NCBI RefSeq assembly: GCF_004570385.1
Contig: NZ_SPQL01000018.1
Span: forward strand, 1-64,000
Length of the DNA: 64,000 bases
DNA from: Blastococcus sp. CT_GayMR19
Lineage (GTDB): Bacteria > Actinomycetota > Actinomycetes > Mycobacteriales > Geodermatophilaceae
Direction of reading: 5' to 3'
The notes beneath the pieces were generated by a model. That model ran no database searches. It saw only the letters and a program-made list of their open reading frames with translations, and had not been told where the DNA came from. Made by a program: the position numbers and the translations under genes. Shown in pieces: positions 1 to 7,754 of this stretch (positions are counted from its first letter, which is position 1; the number at the start of each line of letters is the position of its first letter).

Positions 1-302
1 TGCCCCGCGTCGGCGACGAGGAGGTCGGCGGCGTCGAGATCGAGCAGCAGGCCCGCTGCGCGGAGGCCATCGAGCACCTCGGCCACCTCGGCCGGGTCCA
101 GTCCGTCGCGCGCGGCGTCCGCCAGCACCGCCCGCTGTGCCCGCCGGCCGTCGAGACCGCGCAGGAGCCCCCGCAGGCCCGCGTCGGCCGGGGCCACGAG
201 CAGGCCGTCGGTGGAGTCCACGCCGCCGACACGGAGCGCGCCTCGGCCGTCCCGGAGCAGGGGGGTGGCGGCGGGCAGCAGGGGATGGGAGGTGTCACTC
301 AC
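1..302 (-). CDS. ThiF/TOMM cyclodehydratase-like protein, N-terminal part (cut by window edge)
   Basis: About 100 N-terminal residues are present, starting at a GTG (302) and running off the left edge. The protein begins VSDTSHPLLPAATPLLRDGR and continues with a leucine/alanine/aspartate-rich helical segment. This opening resembles actinobacterial proteins annotated as ThiF-family adenylyltransferase or TOMM leader-peptide-binding protein, which often lie beside a YgjP-like metallopeptidase and a DUF2342 gene, as here. The adenylation domain that would prove the family is outside the window, so the call rests on the N-terminus and context. It lies downstream of the zinc-ribbon gene on the same strand, separated from it by a strong hairpin. 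Confidence 0.5.
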   Translation of the reverse strand, partial: MSDTSHPLLPAATPLLRDGRGALRVGGVDSTDGLLVAPADAGLRGLLRGLDGRRAQRAVLADAARDGLDPAEVAEVLDGLRAAGLLLDLDAADLLVADAG

Positions 303-373
303 CCGGGCAGGGTGGCAGCGCGAAGGCCGGGGGCGCTGTCGCCGTCCACAGGGCAGGCAGGGGGCGGAACGAC

Positions 374-407
374 GACGGCGGCGCCCCCACTCGGGGGCGC
401 CGCCGTC
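374..407 (-). terminator. Perfect 15-bp hairpin after the zinc-ribbon gene
   Basis: A 15-bp GC-rich inverted repeat (374-388 with 393-407) has a 4-nt loop ACTC and no T-tract. It lies between the stop of the DUF5679 gene and the start of the next minus-strand gene, where a terminator is expected. T-tract-free hairpin terminators are common in high-GC actinobacteria. Confidence 0.6.
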
Positions 408-422
408 GATCCGCTCGGGGGC

Positions 423-575
423 TCAGGCCTTGCCGAGGATCCGGTTCATCTTGGTGCCGCACACGGGGCAGGTGCCCTGGGCCATGCGCCGTCCGGACTC
501 GCTGACCTTGACCTCGCCGTCGAAGTCGCGCTTCTCCTTGCACTTCACGCAGTAGCCGTTGTAGCTCTCCGCCAC
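423..575 (-). CDS. DUF5679 zinc-ribbon protein
   Basis: A 50-residue protein of unknown function. Two CxxC pairs (Cys9/Cys12 in GYCVKCK, Cys36/Cys39 in TCPVCG) form a zinc ribbon, and the tail is basic (KMNRILGKA). This is the pattern of the small DUF5679 family found across actinobacteria. The GTG start at 575 is chosen because GAGGAG (revcomp of 581-586) sits 5-6 nt upstream; an in-frame ATG at 611 has no such site. The gene is divergent from the metallopeptidase gene and ends just before a strong hairpin. A ribosome- or RNA-associated role is possible for a basic zinc ribbon, but nothing here proves it. Confidence 0.85.
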   Translation of the reverse strand: MAESYNGYCVKCKEKRDFDGEVKVSESGRRMAQGTCPVCGTKMNRILGKA

Positions 576-959
576 GGGATCTCCTCGTTGTCGGGGCGCC
601 GCGGCACGCACGCCGGTCGCCGTTGCGCAGGCACGCTACCCCCGTCGGTACCCCGCGGAACCGCGGGCGTCCCGCCCTCCGGCCGTCCGCCGCCCCCGGC
701 TACCCACAGCCTGTGGACAGACCTGTGGAGCACGTGGGGACGGCGTGGCGTGTCCCTGTGTGCGGACCGGGGGAGGAGCCGTGGACAGTGCTCCGGAGGA
801 ACGAGCCGGCGGGCCTCCCAGCAGCGCGGATCCCCGGGCGGAGGGCTGTGGACGGCGCTCCCGCCGACATGGCGTCCCGCCGGAACACGGCCGTCGTGTC
901 CACCGTCCGTGCGACCTGTACCCGAGTGGGTGCCTCCTCGGAGGCGCGGGGTCGCTGCC
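576..959. other. 384-bp intergenic region with a cluster of DnaA-box-like TGTGGA motifs
   Basis: No convincing gene lies between the divergent DUF5679 and metallopeptidase genes. The region holds repeated TGTGGA-type motifs: CTGTGGACAG at 711-720, CCTGTGGAGC at 722-731, CCGTGGACAG at 779-788, GCTGTGGACG at 845-854, and one inverted copy at 895-904. A 6-bp inverted repeat CCACAG/CTGTGG lies at 704-716. They resemble DnaA boxes (TTGTCCACA and its complement) but each differs at one or more positions. The region probably also carries the promoters of both flanking genes. Confidence 0.45.
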
Positions 960-977
960 GTGCCTTACGGTGCCTGC

Positions 978-1649
978 GTGCCCGGATCGACGCCCGACGC
1001 CAACGCGTCCCCGAAGCCGGCCGGCCCTCCGCCGGGAACCGGCGGGGACGGGCGTGCGCGGACCGCTGCCCGTGGGACGCACGCCGGCCCCGGGGACGTC
1101 GCGGACACCGACGTCGTCGAGGTCCGCCGCAGTGCCCGGCGGCGGCGCACCGTGACGGCCTACCGCGAGCTGGGCCGGACCGTGGTGCTCATCCCGGCCG
1201 CGTTCAGTCCCGCGGAGGAGCGCCGCTGGGTGGCGCAGATGGTCGCCAAGCTGCAGACCCGCGAGGAGCGTCGTCGGCGGTCGCTCGGCGGCGACGACGA
1301 GCTGATGGCACGCGCACGCGCGCTCTCGGCCGCCCACCTCGACGGCGCGGCCGAGCCGGCCAGCGTCCGGTGGGTGGAGAACCAGCACCGCCGCTGGGGG
1401 TCCTGCACCCCGGCCGACCGCAGCATCCGCCTGTCGGGCCGGCTCCGGTCGATGCCGGAGTACGTCGTCGACTACGTGCTCGTGCACGAGCTGGCCCACC
1501 TGCTCGAGGCCGGCCACGACGAGCGGTTCTGGGCGCTCGTCGCCCGGTACCCGCGGGCGGAACGGGCCCGGGGATTCCTCGAGGGCGTCGAGCTGGCCAA
1601 CACGGCCGGGGAAGCCGGCGGGTTCCACGCGCCCGACCACGTGGACTGA
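978..1649 (+). CDS. YgjP/SprT-like zinc metallopeptidase (M48-annotated)
   Basis: Predicted zinc metallopeptidase of the YgjP-like (DUF45) group. The C-terminal half shows the family signature: RRWGSC, then HELAH at residues 170-174 (zinc ligands and catalytic Glu), and a third His in GHDERFW shortly after. From GTG 978 the protein is 223 residues; the family core is about 160, so the first 50 or so residues (rich in Pro, Gly and Arg) may be an extension or the true start may lie further in. An in-frame GTG also exists at 960. It faces the DUF2342 gene convergently. Its substrate is unknown. Confidence 0.75.
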   Translation: MPGSTPDANASPKPAGPPPGTGGDGRARTAARGTHAGPGDVADTDVVEVRRSARRRRTVTAYRELGRTVVLIPAAFSPAEERRWVAQMVAKLQTREERRRRSLGGDDELMARARALSAAHLDGAAEPASVRWVENQHRRWGSCTPADRSIRLSGRLRSMPEYVVDYVLVHELAHLLEAGHDERFWALVARYPRAERARGFLEGVELANTAGEAGGFHAPDHVD

Positions 1650-1656
1650 CCGCCGT

Positions 1657-3030
1657 TCAGCCCTTCTCGCCGTCCTCCGGCTCGTCGGCGGGCTGCGCGG
1701 GCGGCTCGGCGTCGTCGGCCGTCAGTGCGGCGAGCTCGTCGTCCATCCCCTGACGGGCGACGAAGTCCAGCGGCTCGTCGAGGTCGTCGGACGTCGGCAG
1801 CAGGTCCGGGTGGCCCCAGAGGCGGTCGCGGTCGGTACTGCCGTGCTGCTGACCCATCGCCGCCCACACCGTGGCGGCGTCGCGCAGGCGGCGGGGCCGC
1901 AGCTGCAGGCCCACGAGGGTCGCGAAGGTCTGCTCCGCGGGGCCGCCCGAGGCCCGCCGCCGGCGCATCGTCTCGGCCAGCGCCGAGTGCCCGGGCAGCC
2001 GGTCCTTGGCCGCCTCGGCGACGACGGTGTCGACCCAGCCCTCGACCAGCGCGAGCAGCGTCTCCAGGCGGCGCAGCGCCATCTGCTGCTCGGGGGTCTC
2101 CTCCGGCTCCAGCACGCCGCTGCCCAGCAGCTGCTGGATGCTCTCGGGGTTGCTCGGATCGAGGCCGCCCTCCATCCCCGACATGGCCTCGGTGATGCCG
2201 CGCTCGATCGCCTCACGGTCGATGGTGATGCCGCGCGCGTAGGCGTGCACCGCGTCCTGGAGCTGCTGGCGCAGCCACGGGACGTGGGCGAAGAGCCGCT
2301 GCGAGGCCGCTTCACGCAGGGCGAGGAACAGCCGCACCTCGTCGGCCGGCCGATCGAGGCCGGCGGCGAAGTCGGCGACGTTCTGCGGCACGAGGACGCC
2401 GGTTCCGGCCGGCGCCAGCGGCAGGCCCACGTCGGTGCTGGTCACGACCTCGTCGGCGAGCTTGCCGAGCGCCTGGCCGACCTGCGCGCCGAACATCAGC
2501 CCGCCCATCCGGCCCATGATCCCGGCGATCGGCCCGAAGGACATCGCCGCTTCCTGGGGCAGCGCGCTGGTCATCGCCGCCACCACCTTCTCGGCCAGCG
2601 GATCGATCAGCGCGCCCCATGCGGGCAGGGTCAGCTCCACCCACTCCACCCGCGACCACGCAGCGGTCCGCTCGATCCCCGAGGGCAGCTCGGTGACCTG
2701 GTCGAGCCACAGGTCGGCCAGCCGGAGCGACTCCGCGACGGCGGTGCGCTCCGCCTCCGACGTCGGCTGGGTGCCGGTGGCGAGGGCACTGATGGCGCCC
2801 TGGCGGGCGAGGTCCCAGTTGACCGGGCCGCCGGACCAGTTCATCAGCTTCTGCAGTTCGGCGAACAGCGGCATCTTCCCGAGCAGGTCCTCGGGGGAGC
2901 CACCGCCGGCGACGCCGCCGAAGAGGGCACCGAGGCCGAAGGGGTCACCGGCGGGGTTCGGCCCGCCCGGCTCCCTGCGCTCGGGATCGCGGTCGGGGAG
3001 CCCGAAGCCGAACGGCGGCACGTCACTCAT
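1657..3030 (-). CDS. DUF2342 zincin-like hydrolase (zinc-dependent metalloprotease family)
   Basis: A 457-residue protein of the actinobacterial DUF2342 family, often named zinc-dependent metalloprotease or putative hydrolase. The N-terminus is a Gly/Pro-rich low-complexity stretch (residues 1-50), followed by VNWDLARQGA and a helical core with LALVEGWVDTV near residue 340. No HExxH motif is visible, so peptidase activity should not be assumed. The acidic tail (about residues 425-457) is likely disordered. Start ATG at 3030: no Shine-Dalgarno is evident, but TACCGT lies 6 nt upstream on the coding strand, fitting a leaderless transcript. It is divergent from the PDZ protease gene. Confidence 0.8.
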   Translation of the reverse strand: MSDVPPFGFGLPDRDPERREPGGPNPAGDPFGLGALFGGVAGGGSPEDLLGKMPLFAELQKLMNWSGGPVNWDLARQGAISALATGTQPTSEAERTAVAESLRLADLWLDQVTELPSGIERTAAWSRVEWVELTLPAWGALIDPLAEKVVAAMTSALPQEAAMSFGPIAGIMGRMGGLMFGAQVGQALGKLADEVVTSTDVGLPLAPAGTGVLVPQNVADFAAGLDRPADEVRLFLALREAASQRLFAHVPWLRQQLQDAVHAYARGITIDREAIERGITEAMSGMEGGLDPSNPESIQQLLGSGVLEPEETPEQQMALRRLETLLALVEGWVDTVVAEAAKDRLPGHSALAETMRRRRASGGPAEQTFATLVGLQLRPRRLRDAATVWAAMGQQHGSTDRDRLWGHPDLLPTSDDLDEPLDFVARQGMDDELAALTADDAEPPAQPADEPEDGEKG

Positions 3031-3036
3031 GCGTCC

Positions 3037-3042
3037 ACGGTA
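3037..3042 (-). promoter_or_regulatory. TANNNT -10 hexamer for a leaderless DUF2342 transcript
   Basis: TACCGT on the minus strand ends 6 nt before ATG 3030. With transcription starting 6-7 nt after the hexamer, the mRNA would begin at the start codon. Confidence 0.5.
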
Positions 3043-3164
3043 GACGCGTGATCTTCGTGCTGCGGTCGCTCCTGCCCGGGAGGCGTTCGCTCTCCGCGTA
3101 CCGCCCCGACCGGCCAGGACGCCCCCGACGCCCGCGCGCCGCGTCCCGATCCGGCCGCGCGACA

Positions 3165-3170
3165 TAGGCT
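3165..3170 (+). promoter_or_regulatory. TANNNT -10 hexamer for a leaderless PDZ-protease transcript
   Basis: TAGGCT lies 8 nt before the GTG start at 3179, and no Shine-Dalgarno is visible between them. Confidence 0.5.
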
Positions 3171-3178
3171 CGCCCATC

Positions 3179-4201
3179 GTGACCCGTCGGACCGCCGTCC
3201 TGACCGCCGGTGCGGTCCTCCTGCTGCTCTTCGGGTTGCTGGGGGCCACCGTGCCGGTTCCGTACGTCTCGCAGGTGCCGGGCCCCATCTACGACACCCT
3301 CGGCGACATCAAGGGCGAGCAGATCATCGAGGTCCAGGGCCGCTCGCCGAACGAGGTGAGCGGCGAGCTCAACCTGACCACGGTGGGCATCAGCGGTCGC
3401 GGGCTGAGCCTCGTGCAGGCGATCCGGGGCTGGTTCGACGACGAGGTGAGCGTCGTCCCCGAGGAGTCGGTGTACCCGCCCGATCGCAGCGAGGAGGAGA
3501 CCCGCCAGGCCAACCTCGACGCGTTCCTGAGCTCCGAGCGGGCCGCGGAGACCGTCGCACTGGGCCATCTCGGCTACCCGGTGAAGGTCGTGGTGCAGGG
3601 CCTGGCGGAGGACTCCCCGGCCGAGGGGCAGCTGGAGGAGGGCGATGCGCTCGAGGCGGTCGACGGGCAGCCGACCCCGGACGCCGACACGCTCGACGAC
3701 GTCCTGAGGTCGATTCCCGGCGGCTCCACGGTGACCGTGTCCTACACCCGGCTCGGCGAACCCGGCAGCACGGAGATCACCACGCGGCAGGCGGAGGACC
3801 GGAAGGGCTCGCTGCTCGGCGTGATGATCCTGGAGCAGCCCTCGGCACCCTTCGACGTCGACATCCAGGTGGGGAAGGTGGGCGGCCCGTCCGCCGGGCT
3901 GATGCTGACCCTCGGGATCCTCGACCTGGTCGGCGACGAGGACCTGACGGACGGCGCCGTCGTGGCGGGAACCGGGACCATCGACCAGGAGGGCAACGTC
4001 GGGCCCATCGGCGGGATCGCGCTGAAGATGGCGGCCGCCGAGGACATCGAGGCCGACCTGTTCCTCGTGCCCGCCGGGAACTGCACCGCCGCCCTGGCCG
4101 CTGCGGACCCGTCCTTCCCCCTCGCCCGGGTCGCCACGCTCGACGACGCGCTGCAGGCACTGGCCGACGTCCGGGCGGGCCGGGACCCGGCGGGCTGCTG
4201 A
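3179..4201 (+). CDS. PDZ domain-containing Lon-type (S16) membrane protease
   Basis: A 340-residue YlbL-like protease. Residues 8-30 form one N-terminal membrane anchor with the rest outside the membrane. A PDZ domain lies at about residues 120-200, and a Lon (S16) proteolytic domain follows. The catalytic dyad is visible as Ser238 in GGPSAGLM and Lys283 in IALKMAA. It probably degrades or processes extracytoplasmic or membrane proteins; the substrate is unknown. Start GTG 3179 has a TANNNT hexamer 8 nt upstream. It precedes the UPF0182 gene on the same strand, an arrangement common in actinobacteria. Confidence 0.88.
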   Translation: MTRRTAVLTAGAVLLLLFGLLGATVPVPYVSQVPGPIYDTLGDIKGEQIIEVQGRSPNEVSGELNLTTVGISGRGLSLVQAIRGWFDDEVSVVPEESVYPPDRSEEETRQANLDAFLSSERAAETVALGHLGYPVKVVVQGLAEDSPAEGQLEEGDALEAVDGQPTPDADTLDDVLRSIPGGSTVTVSYTRLGEPGSTEITTRQAEDRKGSLLGVMILEQPSAPFDVDIQVGKVGGPSAGLMLTLGILDLVGDEDLTDGAVVAGTGTIDQEGNVGPIGGIALKMAAAEDIEADLFLVPAGNCTAALAAADPSFPLARVATLDDALQALADVRAGRDPAGC

Positions 4202-4301
4202 CCCCCCCGGCCGCTCCGGCGCGCCCGGTCGACGTCCCCGCCCGCCGGTGGGGGAAGCTGTCGCCGGCGGGACGGCGGGGAACCCGGTGCCCCCCGGTGC
4301 G

Positions 4302-4310
4302 TTGTCCACA
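4302..4310. other. Single perfect DnaA-box sequence
   Basis: TTGTCCACA matches the actinobacterial DnaA box exactly. It is isolated, in the gap between the PDZ protease and UPF0182 genes, so it may be chance. Confidence 0.3.
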
Positions 4311-4419
4311 GTGAACCGGGGCTCGCGCCGGGTCCGTCGCACCCGGCACGTCCGCCGCGGTCGACCGACCCGTGGCTCCGAGTCTTGTAGTGCCACCCCG
4401 TAACTGAAGGAGACCGTTC

Positions 4420-7416
4420 GTGTCGATGCGGCCGCCCATGCCGGTGCCGACCCTGTCGCGGCGCGCGAAGCTGGTGCTCGGCGCCGTCGGCGTCCTGCTG
4501 GTGCTGTTCACGGCCATCGGGACGCTGACCAACGTCTACGTCGACTACCTCTGGTTCGACGAGACCGGCTACACCGAGGTCTTCTGGACCGAGCTCCAGA
4601 CCCGGTCGCTGCTGTTCGCCGTGGCCGGCATCGCCGTCGGCGGCCTCACCGCCCTGTCGATCTACCTCGCCTACCGCTTCCGGCCGACGTTCCGTCCGAT
4701 GTCGCTGGAGCAGCAGAACCTCGAGCGCTACCGGCAGTCGCTGGAGCCGCGGCGGGGTCTGGTGCTCACGGCGATCGGAGTGGTGCTGGGGCTCTTCGCG
4801 GGCTTCACCGCGCAGAGCAGCTGGGAGACGTGGCTGGGCTTCCGCAACAGCACCGAGTTCGGGAAGACCGATGACCAGTTCGGCATCGACCTGTCCTTCT
4901 TCGTCTTCGACTACCCGTTCTACCGGCTGGCGCTGGGCTTCGGCATCGCCGTCGTCCTGCTCTCGCTCATCGGGTCGCTGCTGACCCACTACGTCTTCGG
5001 CGGGCTCCGGCTTCAGACGCCGGGACAGAAGCTCTCGAGCGCGGCCCGCGTGCAGCTCTCGGTCCTGCTGGGCCTGTTCCTGGCGCTCAAGTCGGTGGCC
5101 TACTGGCTCGACCGCTACGGGATCGTCTATTCCGACCGCGGGGACGTCTTCACCGGAGCCAGCTACACCGACGTGAACGCGCTGCTGGTGCCGAAGATGA
5201 TCCTCGTCTTCGTCGCGGCCGTGTGCGCGGTGGCGTTCTTCGCGAACATCTTCGTCCGCAACTTCCTGCTGCCGGCCGGTGCGCTCGTCCTGCTGCTCGT
5301 CTCCAGCCTGGTCATCGGCGTGGCCTACCCCGCGATCGTGCAGCAGTTCGTGGTCAAGCCCAGCGCCGACCAGAAGGAAGCGCCCTACATCGAGCGGGCC
5401 ATCAACTCCACGCTCGCCGCCTACGGGCTCGACGAGGTCGACTACGTCAACTACGCCCAGGACGCCACGGGCGACGAGGTGGACACCGAGGCGGCGCAGG
5501 CGGAGCTGCGCAACGACACCGAGACCATCCCGAACGCCCGCCTGCTGGACCCCAACGTCCTCGCCGCCACGTTCACCGCCCGCCAGCAGATCCGCAACGT
5601 CTACGGCTTCCCCGAGAAGCTCGACATCGACCGGTACACGCTGCCCGACGAGAACGGGGTGCCGCGGACCCGCGACTACGTCGTCGCCGTCCGCGAGCTC
5701 AACAGCGCCGGGCTGTCGGAGAACCAGGACACCTGGATCAACCGGCACACCGTCTACACCCACGGCAACGGCTTCGTCGCCGCCCCGGCCAACGAGGTCG
5801 TCGCGGGCCAGGAGGGCGGCGAGCCGAGGTTCACCACCCGGGACCTGCCCACGACGGGCAACATCGACGTCGAGCAGCCGCGCATCTACTACGGCGAGCT
5901 GATCCAGCAGGGCGGTCAGGACGTCTACTCCGTCGTCGGCGCGCCCGAGGGTGCGTCGCCGCGGGAGTTCGACCGGCCCGAGGACGGCTCGGACGAGGGA
6001 CAGATCAACAACGTCTACGACGGCGACGGCGGGGTCGAGATCGGCAGCTTCTTCCGCCAGCTCACCTTCGCCATCTACTACCGGGAGCGGAACTTCCTGC
6101 TCTCCGGCGCCGTCAACGACTCCTCGAAGGTGCTCTACGTCCGCGACCCCCGCGAGCGCGTCGAGAAGGCCGCCCCCTTCCTCGAGATCGACGGCGACCC
6201 GTACCCCGCGGTCGTCGACGGCAAGGTCACCTGGATCCTCGACGGCTACACGACCTCGGACGCCTACCCCTACTCCGAGCCCCGAGACCTGGGGACGACG
6301 GCGCAGGACTCGCTCACCGGCGCCGGGACGACGGCACTGCCGAACGACCAGTTCAACTACATCCGGAACTCGGTGAAGGCGACGGTCGACGCCTACGACG
6401 GCACGGTCACGCTGTACGAGTGGGACCAGGAGGACCCGGTCCTCCAGACGTACCGGAAGGCGTTCCCCGGAACCATCAAGGACCGCGAGGACATCCCCGA
6501 GGAACTGGTCAGCCATGTCCGCTACCCGGAGGACCTCTTCAAGCTGCAGCGGGACATCCTGACCCGGTACCACGTGACCGACCCGGGCAACTTCTACAGC
6601 CAGAACGACCGCTGGCAGATCCCGGCCGACCCCACGCAGGACACCGAGGACGCGCAGCCGCCGTACTACATCCTGGCCCAGCGGCCGGGGGACGACGAGG
6701 CGACGTTCCAGCTCACCAGCGCGCTGAACGCGTTCAACCGGGACAACCTCTCCTCGTTCATCTCCGCGTCCAGCGATCCCGAGACCTACGGGGACATCCA
6801 GGTGCTGCGGCTGCCGGGCAACACCCCGTTCCGCGGGCCACGGCAGGTGCAGCAGTCGTTCAACACGAACGACGACGTCGCCCGTGACCTGAACCTGTTC
6901 CGGGGTTCGGACTCGCAACCCGTGTTCGGCAACCTGCTGACCCTGCCGATCGGCGAGGACGGTCTGCTCTACGTCGAGCCGCTCTACGTCGAGGGCACCG
7001 GCCAGAACTCCTTCCCGCTGCTGCGGAAGGTGCTGGTCAACTACGGCGACCGCGTGGGCTACGCCGACACCCTGGAGGAGGCGCTCGACCAGGTCTTCGG
7101 CGCCGGGGCAGGGGAGTCGGCGACCGGCAGCGGCAGCACGCCGCCTCCCGGCGACGGGACGGCGACGCCCACGTCGCCGGCTCCGCCGACCACGCCTCCC
7201 GTCGGCGGCGGGACGCCGGCGAGCCCGGAGATGGCCGATGCCGCGGCCGACATCAGTGCCGCGATCGACGCCCTGAAGGCCGCCCAGCGCAACGGTGACT
7301 TCGAGGGACAGGGCCAGGCGCTCGCCGACCTCGAGGCCGCGGTCCAGGCCTACCAGGCCGCTCAGCAGGCCGCCGGGGCGTCCGCGACGCCGGCGGGCGC
7401 CACCCCGACGGGGTGA
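4420..7416 (+). CDS. UPF0182 family large membrane protein
   Basis: A 998-residue member of UPF0182 (COG1615), function unknown. The first third (about residues 15-320) has some seven hydrophobic transmembrane segments with short loops; the rest is a large hydrophilic domain predicted to lie outside the cytoplasm. The end is a Pro/Thr/Gly linker (about residues 905-935) followed by an Ala/Gln-rich helical tail that could form a coiled coil. The GTG start at 4420 has AAGGAGA 6 nt upstream. The gene is complete and close to the usual family length, and is followed by a strong hairpin and tRNA-fMet. Confidence 0.9.
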   Translation: MSMRPPMPVPTLSRRAKLVLGAVGVLLVLFTAIGTLTNVYVDYLWFDETGYTEVFWTELQTRSLLFAVAGIAVGGLTALSIYLAYRFRPTFRPMSLEQQNLERYRQSLEPRRGLVLTAIGVVLGLFAGFTAQSSWETWLGFRNSTEFGKTDDQFGIDLSFFVFDYPFYRLALGFGIAVVLLSLIGSLLTHYVFGGLRLQTPGQKLSSAARVQLSVLLGLFLALKSVAYWLDRYGIVYSDRGDVFTGASYTDVNALLVPKMILVFVAAVCAVAFFANIFVRNFLLPAGALVLLLVSSLVIGVAYPAIVQQFVVKPSADQKEAPYIERAINSTLAAYGLDEVDYVNYAQDATGDEVDTEAAQAELRNDTETIPNARLLDPNVLAATFTARQQIRNVYGFPEKLDIDRYTLPDENGVPRTRDYVVAVRELNSAGLSENQDTWINRHTVYTHGNGFVAAPANEVVAGQEGGEPRFTTRDLPTTGNIDVEQPRIYYGELIQQGGQDVYSVVGAPEGASPREFDRPEDGSDEGQINNVYDGDGGVEIGSFFRQLTFAIYYRERNFLLSGAVNDSSKVLYVRDPRERVEKAAPFLEIDGDPYPAVVDGKVTWILDGYTTSDAYPYSEPRDLGTTAQDSLTGAGTTALPNDQFNYIRNSVKATVDAYDGTVTLYEWDQEDPVLQTYRKAFPGTIKDREDIPEELVSHVRYPEDLFKLQRDILTRYHVTDPGNFYSQNDRWQIPADPTQDTEDAQPPYYILAQRPGDDEATFQLTSALNAFNRDNLSSFISASSDPETYGDIQVLRLPGNTPFRGPRQVQQSFNTNDDVARDLNLFRGSDSQPVFGNLLTLPIGEDGLLYVEPLYVEGTGQNSFPLLRKVLVNYGDRVGYADTLEEALDQVFGAGAGESATGSGSTPPPGDGTATPTSPAPPTTPPVGGGTPASPEMADAAADISAAIDALKAAQRNGDFEGQGQALADLEAAVQAYQAAQQAAGASATPAGATPTG

Positions 7417-7420
7417 GCCG

Positions 7421-7453
7421 GAGGGAGGGCGCGGCAGCCCCGCGCCCTCCCTC
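7421..7453 (+). terminator. 14-bp stem hairpin after the UPF0182 gene
   Basis: Positions 7421-7434 pair perfectly with 7440-7453 around a 5-nt loop, starting 5 nt after the UPF0182 stop codon. There is no T-tract. It separates that gene from the downstream tRNA. Confidence 0.65.
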
Positions 7454-7466
7454 GGTCCGCGGCTGG

Positions 7467-7472
7467 TAGGGT
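7467..7472 (+). promoter_or_regulatory. Putative -10 element of tRNA-fMet copy 1
   Basis: TAGGGT ends 12 nt before the 5' end of the tRNA. The second copy has TAGGCT at almost the same distance, which supports a shared promoter element. No clear -35 is seen. Confidence 0.5.
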
Positions 7473-7484
7473 CGTCCGTACCGA

Positions 7485-7561
7485 CGCGGGGTGGAGCAGC
7501 TCGGTAGCTCGCTGGGCTCATAACCCAGAGGTCGCAGGTTCGAATCCTGCCCCCGCTACCA
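7485..7561 (+). tRNA. Initiator tRNA-fMet (CAU), copy 1, CCA encoded
   Basis: A complete cloverleaf with anticodon CAT in loop CTCATAA. Initiator identity is shown by three G-C pairs in the anticodon stem (TGGG/CCCA) and a C1-U72 mismatch in the acceptor stem, as in other actinobacterial initiators. The 3' CCA is encoded at 7559-7561. The 74-nt body is identical to the copy at 12180. A hairpin terminator follows 9 nt downstream. Confidence 0.97.
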
Positions 7562-7570
7562 CGACGGGGC

Positions 7571-7604
7571 GGCCCTCACAGTCACTGTGAGGGCCGTTTC
7601 CGTT
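7571..7604 (+). terminator. Terminator of tRNA-fMet copy 1
   Basis: An 11-bp perfect stem (7571-7581 with 7585-7595) with a TCA loop is followed by GTTTCCGTT, a partly T-rich tail. Position directly after the tRNA supports an intrinsic terminator. Confidence 0.8.
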
Positions 7605-7754
7605 CGGGCGACCCTCGATCTCTCCCAGGTCCAGGGAGTCGCGTCCCGGAGCAGCCAGGCGGCCGTCTCCGCGCGACATCCATCGACCCGACCGCGGGAC
7701 CGTGGGCGGAACTCCGCCGCGGCGACAGGAACGGGCATGCCAGAGGAGGAGTCC

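Noticed and set aside
704-904. Chromosomal origin of replication
   Set aside because: The boxes are imperfect, no AT-rich unwinding region is present, and dnaA, dnaN, parA or rnpA are not nearby.
636-1640. 334-codon minus-strand frame opposite the metallopeptidase
   Set aside because: Antisense shadow: composition is Arg/Pro/Gly-rich with no family features, whereas the plus strand carries RRWGSC and HELAH.
3742-7521. Very long minus-strand open frame opposite the UPF0182 gene, extending through tRNA-fMet
   Set aside because: It is the antisense of a well-supported gene in high-GC DNA. Its N-terminus MSPASYRAAPPRVG comes from reading the tRNA backwards, a known artefact.
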